From Desulfurococcales archaeon (GTDB lineage Archaea > Thermoproteota > Thermoprotei_A > Sulfolobales > Ignisphaeraceae), in assembly GCA_027037025.1 (NCBI GenBank), contig JALWBS010000052.1, positions 1 to 10,576 of the forward strand: a stretch of DNA of 10,576 nt, written 5' to 3'. Position 1 is the first letter of the stretch, and each line of letters begins with the position of its first letter. The position numbers and the translations under genes are program-made. Shown in pieces: positions 6,567 through 10,576 of the stretch. A model generated the notes under the pieces. It did no database searches, was not told the DNA's origin, and saw only the letters and a program-made list of their open reading frames with translations.

Positions 6567-7722
6567 GGAGACAGTCATCGTTAGGTACGGTGAGATAGCT
6601 CTCAAGGGGTTACAAACCAGGGAAAGAATGGAACATTTATTGCGGCGAGCAATAGAATCTAGACTTCGAAGGTGTGGTATAGACTACAAGGATGTGGTGA
6701 TCCGCAAGGCTCGGATAGTGGTGATCGTTGATGAGTGTGAGCGCGCAGCTAAAGAGTTGACCAAGGTGTTCGGAGTTGTCTCGACGTCTCCAGCGATAAT
6801 GGTGAAGAGCAGCGACATCTCCGACATAGTTAGGGTGGCTAAACGCATCGTGATCAAGATCCTTAGCGAGAAAAGCATTCGTAGCTTTGCTGTGAGAGCA
6901 CGTAGGGATAAGAAGTACCCGTTGACGAGCATCGATATAGCGAGGATCGTAGGTAAGGAGATTAAGGAGATTACTGGTTTAGCTGTGAACTTAAGGGATC
7001 CCGATCTAGAGGTTGGGATAGAAGTTTGGAGTGATAGAGCGTTTGTATACACCGAAACCTTTCATGGACCCGGGGGTCTTCCCTACGGTTCTGAAGGTTT
7101 GGTGGTGTCACTGCTATCTGGAGGAATGGATAGCACGTTGGCAACGTGGCTAGCTCTTAAGAGGGGTTGTATAGTCAAGCCCTTGTTCATAGATCCAGGA
7201 GATTTCTGGAGCTCCTTGGCTAAGGAAAGGTTGCTCAGAGTCGTTCGTGAACTTAGGGAGTGGGTTCCAGAGCAAATGGAGCTCCTCATAGCTCGGGGAT
7301 TCGACAAGGTTATGGAGCTCATTCTCAGGAACGTAGAGCCGAGGCTAAGATGTTTAGTATGTAAATGCGCCATGCTCTCCATAGCCGCGCACGTAGCGAA
7401 GAACGTCGGTGCGAAAGCTATAGTTACGGGGGAAGTCCTTGGCCAAGTAGCTAGCCAAACACTGGATAACATACTCGTAGTAAACGAAGGTGCGAAGAGC
7501 ATTCCCGTGTTTAGACCGCTAATCTTCTTCGATAAGGAGGAGATAGCTAAGAAGCTTCGAGAGATAGGCTTGTACGAAATAGTGGCTGTAGATGTTGGTA
7601 GATGCAAGCTCGTACCTACGCATCCTGAGACAAGGAGTAGAGTTGAAGACGTTGCTAAGTATCGGTGGATAATAGAGAGAGCCGAGGACATCGTCGAGCT
7701 AAGCTCTACGATCATAGATTAG
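6553..7722 (+). CDS. thiI: tRNA 4-thiouridine synthase ThiI, archaeal type
   Basis: 389 residues from ATG 6553. GGGTG at 6543-6547 lies 5 nt upstream, and the resulting N-terminus MRDVEETVIVRYGEIALKG matches the usual ThiI start; an in-frame ATG at 6526 would add nine residues unlike the family. Order: ferredoxin-like domain with RYGEIALKG near 11-19, a THUMP domain to about residue 165, and a PP-loop domain with SGGMDS near 189-194. CLVCKCAM (Cys 267, 270, 272) and a later Cys351 in GRCKLVPTHP reproduce the CxxC plus distant Cys pattern that in a methanogen ThiI binds an Fe-S cluster. TGEVLGQVASQTLDN (about 292-306) is the classic ThiI segment. There is no rhodanese domain, as usual in archaea. 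It adenylates U8 of tRNA and installs sulfur (s4U), and may also serve thiamine thiazole synthesis. The 3' end overlaps the opposing gene by 24 nt. Confidence 0.93.
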   Translation: MRDVEETVIVRYGEIALKGLQTRERMEHLLRRAIESRLRRCGIDYKDVVIRKARIVVIVDECERAAKELTKVFGVVSTSPAIMVKSSDISDIVRVAKRIVIKILSEKSIRSFAVRARRDKKYPLTSIDIARIVGKEIKEITGLAVNLRDPDLEVGIEVWSDRAFVYTETFHGPGGLPYGSEGLVVSLLSGGMDSTLATWLALKRGCIVKPLFIDPGDFWSSLAKERLLRVVRELREWVPEQMELLIARGFDKVMELILRNVEPRLRCLVCKCAMLSIAAHVAKNVGAKAIVTGEVLGQVASQTLDNILVVNEGAKSIPVFRPLIFFDKEEIAKKLREIGLYEIVAVDVGRCKLVPTHPETRSRVEDVAKYRWIIERAEDIVELSSTIID

Positions 7723-8094
7723 GTAGCCGAAGCTCTTGAATATGTCGTGCGCAGACATTGCAACATGGATCAGCGCAACAACCAAAAGCTCCCTCGCTAA
7801 GAGAAACGATGACACTAAGAGCACGATCGTTAGTACCTGAGGAAAGAGCGCGCATACAACATAATCCCTACGTTTGGAGAACTGTACTAGGAACCCGATT
7901 TTCGTGCCTGTGAACGTGAATTTGTATCGAAGTCCGAGAATTCTCAACGCTACTACATGCAGAACTTCGTGTACTAAAGCTATGAGAGGGGTAGCTATAG
8001 CTACGATTAGCGGGTTAACGCAGTTTAGAAACTTGAATAAGAAGAACGATGCGATTACTAGTGCAGAACCGAATACAGCTTCGTACTTGCTCAC
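7699..8094 (-). CDS. Small membrane HExxH protein, DUF3267/zincin-like
   Basis: 131 residues from GTG 8094. GGTGGGGAG (8106-8098, minus) precedes it, the GGTG core being 8 nt away; a GTG at 8148 in the same frame would add 18 polar residues without such a site. Hydrophobic segments lie at about 6-24 and 27-55 (the second holding the metal motif), 80-100 and 102-115. HEVLHVVALRILG at 42-54 is an HExxH zinc motif inside a hydrophobic helix, and SAHD near 114-117 on a later helix may give the third ligand, as in M50-like and DUF3267 putative zincins. The family is thought to contain intramembrane or membrane-bound proteases, but substrates are unknown. At 131 residues it is short for the family, so it could be a minimal form. 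It is convergent with thiI and its stop lies inside the thiI 3' end. Confidence 0.7.
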   Translation of the reverse strand: MSKYEAVFGSALVIASFFLFKFLNCVNPLIVAIATPLIALVHEVLHVVALRILGLRYKFTFTGTKIGFLVQFSKRRDYVVCALFPQVLTIVLLVSSFLLARELLVVALIHVAMSAHDIFKSFGYLIYDRRA

Positions 8095-8265
8095 GCTCTC
8101 CCCACCGAAAGAACTGCTTTCGATTGGCGATAACCTCTGGCATAGCACCGATTACTGGATAGAAACATTTGTTAGACACCGGGTTTCACCGAAACTTCTC
8201 AGAATAGCTACGTTCTAAGCAGACACGAGATGTAGAGAAGACCATCAAAAATTTCGGTAATCCTC
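8095..8265. other. Intergenic stretch between the HExxH gene and the C/D sRNA
   Basis: About 170 bases without a supported gene. On the minus strand it holds the leader of the HExxH gene with its ribosome site (8106-8098). A T5 run (8251-8247, minus) lies 15 nt after box D of the sRNA and could end transcription of the sRNA or of the gene upstream. GGTTATCG (minus, about 8133-8126) is a possible but weak TATA element for the HExxH gene. The plus-strand open frame here is antisense to the HExxH gene and has no ribosome site or family likeness. Confidence 0.4.
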
Positions 8266-8318
8266 TCAGCGAAGCCGTGGGATCATCACTAATCAGCCGC
8301 TCCCTTTATCATCACGGG
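8263..8318 (-). ncRNA. C/D box guide sRNA overlapping a stop codon
   Basis: Read on the minus strand: box C GTGATGA (8315-8309), a 12-nt guide TAAAGGGAGCGG (8308-8297), box D' CTGA (8296-8293), a 3-nt spacer TTA, box C' GTGATGA (8289-8283), a 13-nt guide TCCCACGGCTTCG (8282-8270), and box D CTGA (8269-8266). All four boxes match the archaeal consensus exactly (RUGAUGA, CUGA) and guide and spacer lengths are typical, so chance is unlikely. By the rule that the target nucleotide pairs with the fifth base upstream of D or D', the D guide predicts a methylated G in CGAAGCCGUGGGA and the D' guide a methylated U in CCGCUCCCUUUA. The RNA would assemble with L7Ae, Nop5 and fibrillarin. The outer ends are estimates. 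No promoter of its own is seen, so it may be processed from the 3' end of the overlapping mRNA; its box C includes that gene's TGA (8314-8312). Confidence 0.88.
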
Positions 8319-9289
8319 AACGCGCTTCGAACCATGTACACGTGCCTACGTGGATCTCGTGGGTCGACAAGCTTCTCGACGAGACCTTTCTCGACAAGCA
8401 GATTTAGGGCGTACCTAACAGTTCGCTCGGGAAGCATGGTCTTAGAGGAGATGTCCTTCACCGTCATAGGCCCCTCTATCTCCAGCATTCTGTAGACGAA
8501 TTTAGCGCTGGGCGGCAAGCTTTGAAGTTCTTGAAGTGTTCTAAGCTTCTTCTTAGCTAACGCTGCCACACTCCTCCCTATCTCTACGAAGTGAACCTCG
8601 CGACCTACGTTAATGACTACGTTCTCCTCCACCTTAACCCTCTTAACACCATCGCAAACGACCTCTACGGAGGTTCTCGACGCTACATCCTCGATGCGGA
8701 TTTCGCTGGTTTGCGGCACTACAAGAGGTCTTCTGCTTAGCTCGGTGCTGTTAACGGGGACGACGATGAATACAGGGGCGTTCAACAATACTATGGGTCC
8801 TCCAGCTGACAGCGCGTAAGCTGTTGATCCGAGGGGAGTCGCGATTATGATTCCATCTGCAAGGTCTCTCCACACGAACTCACCATCTATCCGCAGAGTG
8901 TACTCCATCAGCGTAGCGCTTCTATGGGGAAATACGGCTACTTCGTTTAACGCTAGCAACTCGTGTTGTTCATCAACAACGGCTCTGAGCCTAGCAATGC
9001 TCCTAACGCTGAACTCACCTCTAGCAATTACGTTCAGAACGTTCTCTACATCCTCCCAAGAGAAGGATGTTAGGTACCCGCTGTAACCTGGAGGAGCTAT
9101 CGTTATTACGGGAGGCGTTTCGTCGTGTGAGCTCAGTATCGTTAGTATATCCCTATCGGTACCAACTATGATCATTGCATCGCAGTCACCGAGGTCGTCG
9201 CTTAGTACGAGACCGTATCTTTCGATGAGCTCAACCAACTTAGATCGAAATCTACACAATCTATCCGGTACCTCGAGGTAGAGCCTCAT
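8312..9289 (-). CDS. NAD kinase-like protein fused to a C-terminal winged helix
   Basis: 325 residues from ATG 9289. Residues 1-245 have the NAD kinase fold: IIVGTDRDILTIL (40-52) where the GGDGT loop should be, PPGYSGYLTSF (66-76) for the G-x-x-GFL segment, LNEV (114-117), ADGIIIATPLGSTAYALSAGGP (144-165) shown by its parts DGIIIATP and GSTAYALSAGGP, and RRPLVV (186-191). The NAD-contacting residues N115, E116, D145 and S155-T156-A157-Y158 are kept. The phosphate loop is not: GGDGT reads G43-T44-D45-R46-D47, keeping only the first Gly and the Asp. Residues ~258-323 are a MarR/TrmB-like winged helix: LPPSAKFVYRML, then SSKTMLPERTVRYALNLL as recognition region and a wing with DPRDPRRHVY. It is divergent from nadA-nadC. 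It is either an active NAD kinase with an added DNA-binding domain or, as I favour, an NAD(P)-sensing regulator of the nad genes. Its stop codon lies in box C of the sRNA. Confidence 0.85.
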   Translation of the reverse strand: MRLYLEVPDRLCRFRSKLVELIERYGLVLSDDLGDCDAMIIVGTDRDILTILSSHDETPPVITIAPPGYSGYLTSFSWEDVENVLNVIARGEFSVRSIARLRAVVDEQHELLALNEVAVFPHRSATLMEYTLRIDGEFVWRDLADGIIIATPLGSTAYALSAGGPIVLLNAPVFIVVPVNSTELSRRPLVVPQTSEIRIEDVASRTSVEVVCDGVKRVKVEENVVINVGREVHFVEIGRSVAALAKKKLRTLQELQSLPPSAKFVYRMLEIEGPMTVKDISSKTMLPERTVRYALNLLVEKGLVEKLVDPRDPRRHVYMVRSAFP

Positions 9290-9313
9290 ACCCTCTTCAA
9301 CCCTTAGTACACG

Positions 9314-9324
9314 GCAATTATTGC
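9314..9324 (-). promoter_or_regulatory. Palindrome GCAAT-T-ATTGC at the likely promoter of the NAD kinase-like gene
   Basis: GCAATTATTGC is a perfect odd-length inverted repeat (5-bp arms, central T). It lies 25-35 nt upstream of the gene's ATG at 9289, where an archaeal TATA box for a short-leader transcript would sit, and its A/T core could serve as that box. A regulator bound here would block TBP, so it is a candidate autoregulatory site. Only one copy is seen. Confidence 0.4.
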
Positions 9325-9352
9325 AGAGGTCTTCGTAGCGAGCTTTGCTGTG

Positions 9353-9369
9353 TGCACCCGCTTTTGCAC
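9353..9369. repeat. Paired TGCAC direct repeats upstream of the nadA TATA box
   Basis: TGCAC occurs at 9353-9357 and 9365-9369, spaced 12 nt start to start, about one helical turn, and the first copy lies in the palindrome GTGCAC (9352-9357). They sit 12 nt or more upstream of the nadA TATA box, where an archaeal activator or repressor could bind. Short repeats of this size can arise by chance. Confidence 0.25.
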
Positions 9370-9379
9370 GCTATTCATT

Positions 9380-9390
9380 TACTTATATCT
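9380..9390 (+). promoter_or_regulatory. nadA promoter TATA box
   Basis: TACTTATATCT with core CTTATATC (9382-9389) is a good archaeal TATA box. Transcription would begin about 25 nt downstream, near 9410, giving a leader of about 12 nt that just includes the Shine-Dalgarno site of nadA. No strong purine-rich BRE is seen upstream. Confidence 0.65.
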
Positions 9391-9408
9391 ATCTATGCGC
9401 TGTGAATC

Positions 9409-9415
9409 GAGGTGA
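9409..9415 (+). promoter_or_regulatory. Shine-Dalgarno site of nadA (supports the TTG start)
   Basis: GAGGTGA, fully complementary to the archaeal 16S tail, lies 7 nt before TTG 9423. The nearby ATG at 9416 runs into a stop after four codons, so the TTG is the real start. Confidence 0.75.
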
Positions 9416-9422
9416 ATGAGAT

Positions 9423-10352
9423 TTGGGTAAATACGTCGACGAGCTGATTAATAAGGTTAATGAATTGAAACGTAGGCGTAGAGCGGTAGTGCTAGCCCAT
9501 AATTACCAAACTCCTGAGGTTCAAGAAATAGCTGATTTCGTTGGTGATAGCCTTGAGCTCTCGAGGAAGGCGATGGAATGCGATGCCGACGTCATAGTAT
9601 TTGCGGGAGTCTCGTTCATGGCCGAGATGGCGGCGGCCCTAAACCCTGATAAAGTCGTTCTGCACCCAGTACCCGAATCTGGATGCCCTCTAGCAAACTT
9701 CTTACCTCCATCCATGGTGCGCGAGTATAGGAGAAACCTCCCTGGAGCTCCCATCGTTGTGTACGTGAATTCGTTGGCTGCTACCAAGGCTGAGTCCGAC
9801 TACGTAGTTACGAGTGCCTCAGCGCATAGATTGATATCGAAATTGGATGACGATCTCATTGTGTTCGGCCCTGATAAGAACCTCGCCGAGCATGTTGCCG
9901 AGATCACTGGCAAAAGCATAGTTACTGCTCCCCCCTATGGACACTGCCCTGTGCATGAGTACCTGCTCAACGAGTACTACGTCCGCAAAGCGTTGGAGAG
10001 CCACCGAGACTCTGTACTCGTAGCACACCCCGAAACACCGCGTGGGGTAAGGAAAGTGGCTAGCTTCGTAGGTAGTACTAGCCAGATGCTCAGAGCTATA
10101 CCTAGATTCGACAAGGATAAGACCATTGTTGTGGCGACTGAGGAAGGGCTCGTTTACAGGGCTCGCAAGCTCTACCCCGACAGAAGGATCGTCCCAGCTA
10201 ACCCGTTGGCCGTGTGCATAGATATGAAGAAGATAACGCTGCGAAGCATAGTAAGGTCTCTCGAATTGATGAAGTACCGCGTTGTTCTCGACCAAAGCAT
10301 CGCTAAGAAAGTTCGTGAAGTGATAGAGAGAAGCCTCGAGATGGTGAAGTAG
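9423..10352 (+). CDS. nadA: Quinolinate synthase NadA
   Basis: 309 residues from TTG 9423, the usual length for archaeal NadA. VLAHNYQTPEVQEIADFVGDS (23-43) carries the AHNYQ and GDS signatures and is given here by those ends. AGVSFMAEMA (61-70), YVNSLAATKAESD (114-126) and HPETP (202-206) follow in order. Three cysteines at 88 (ESGCPLAN), 175 (GHCPVHEY) and 265 (AVCIDMKK) match the spacing of the [4Fe-4S] ligands. The enzyme condenses iminoaspartate with dihydroxyacetone phosphate to quinolinate, the first committed product of de novo NAD synthesis; it is oxygen-sensitive and cytoplasmic. nadC follows after 10 nt, and the divergent NAD kinase-winged helix gene shares its promoter region, making nadA the most likely regulated target. 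Confidence 0.96.
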   Translation: MGKYVDELINKVNELKRRRRAVVLAHNYQTPEVQEIADFVGDSLELSRKAMECDADVIVFAGVSFMAEMAAALNPDKVVLHPVPESGCPLANFLPPSMVREYRRNLPGAPIVVYVNSLAATKAESDYVVTSASAHRLISKLDDDLIVFGPDKNLAEHVAEITGKSIVTAPPYGHCPVHEYLLNEYYVRKALESHRDSVLVAHPETPRGVRKVASFVGSTSQMLRAIPRFDKDKTIVVATEEGLVYRARKLYPDRRIVPANPLAVCIDMKKITLRSIVRSLELMKYRVVLDQSIAKKVREVIERSLEMVK

Positions 10353-10362
10353 GGGGTAGTGA

Positions 10363-10576
10363 ATGGATCCCTACATCCTTGCAAAAAGGATCCTTGAATG
10401 GGTTGAGGAAGACGCTCCTCTGGGTGACATAACCAGTGAATACCTAGCTCCCGAAGGTACGAAGGTTGAAGCAGCGATAATCGCTAAAAGCGAAGGGGTA
10501 GTAGCTTGCTTGAATGATATTGTTCAAGCACTTCGAGTGCTAGGAATAGACTCTAGAACTTTGGTTCGAGAGGGAG
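10363..10576 (+). CDS. nadC: Quinolinate phosphoribosyltransferase NadC, N-terminal part (cut by right edge)
   Basis: 71 codons are visible from ATG 10363, with GGGGG (10352-10356 region) as ribosome site 6-7 nt upstream and the nadA stop 10 nt before the start. EDAPLGDITSEYL (16-28) is the family's N-terminal signature, normally EDxxxGDxTS, and IIAKSEGVVACLND (about 41-54) matches the AkexGvxaG segment of the N-terminal domain, with Cys where Gly is usual. The catalytic barrel and its Arg/Lys residues lie beyond the window. The enzyme joins quinolinate and PRPP to nicotinate mononucleotide with loss of CO2. Cotranscription with nadA is very likely; a nadB or aspartate dehydrogenase gene may follow. 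Confidence 0.9.
   Translation, partial: MDPYILAKRILEWVEEDAPLGDITSEYLAPEGTKVEAAIIAKSEGVVACLNDIVQALRVLGIDSRTLVREG

Noticed and set aside
7874..8218. Plus-strand open frame of 114 codons
   Set aside because: Antisense to the HExxH gene over most of its length, no ribosome site, and its translation is Ser/Thr/Arg-rich shadow-like sequence.
8242..8248. A further box C-like element (TTGATGG, minus strand) after the sRNA
   Set aside because: One mismatch to consensus, 17 nt from box D, and no CTGA follows at guide distance.
9290..9370. Open minus-strand frame of 27 codons upstream of the NAD kinase-like ATG, with a CxxC-like pair (CNNC)
   Set aside because: It follows a TAG and contains no ATG, GTG or TTG before ATG 9289, so it cannot be translated as an N-terminal extension; it also overlaps the promoter elements.
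1..10576. CRISPR arrays, insertion sequences, phage genes or integration sites
   Set aside because: No direct repeat series, transposase or integrase frame, or terminal inverted repeats were seen; apart from the special cases listed the genes look like ordinary chromosomal ones.

Overview
The window looks like chromosomal DNA of a hyperthermophilic archaeon, most likely a member of the Thermoproteota (crenarchaeal) group. The signs are: a geranylgeranyl-reductase-family gene (archaeal lipid metabolism), an archaeal-type ThiI with a three-cysteine pattern, ThyX, Shine-Dalgarno sites matching the archaeal 16S tail (GAGGTGA, GGTGGGGAG), many GTG/TTG starts, heavily overlapping genes, and a well-formed archaeal C/D box guide RNA. 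The exact genus cannot be read from the sequence.

Layout. A partial, unrecognised gene leaves the left edge on the minus strand (1-112). Divergent from it, seven plus-strand genes run almost without gaps from 154 to 7722: a GGR-family flavoprotein; an rRNA m5C methyltransferase of the NOL1/NOP2/Sun (RsmB) family; a membrane protein with a zinc phospholipase C-like head; a ModE-type one-component regulator with a periplasmic-binding-protein-like sensor domain; thyX; a PP-loop PAPS-reductase-like protein; and thiI. Three neighbouring pairs overlap by 14-38 nt and one by 4 nt, so this is probably one or two long transcripts, with a possible break at the 96-nt gap before thyX.

Convergent with thiI is a small membrane HExxH protein (7699-8094, minus). 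Upstream of it, the minus strand carries a C/D box sRNA with all four boxes intact (8266-8315). Its box C contains the stop codon of the next gene. That gene (8312-9289, minus) is the most striking of the window: an NAD kinase fold with its NAD-contacting motifs kept, a degenerate GGDGT phosphate loop (GTDRD), and a C-terminal winged-helix DNA-binding domain. It is transcribed divergently from nadA-nadC (quinolinate synthase and quinolinate phosphoribosyltransferase, the latter cut by the right edge).

Main hypothesis: the NAD kinase-winged helix fusion is an NAD(P)-sensing regulator of de novo NAD synthesis that evolved from NAD kinase, or a bifunctional kinase/regulator. It could act from the 133-bp divergent promoter region, which holds a TATA box for nadA and a perfect odd palindrome GCAAT-T-ATTGC at the expected promoter position of the fusion gene. 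The C/D sRNA at its 3' end is a second, independent find.
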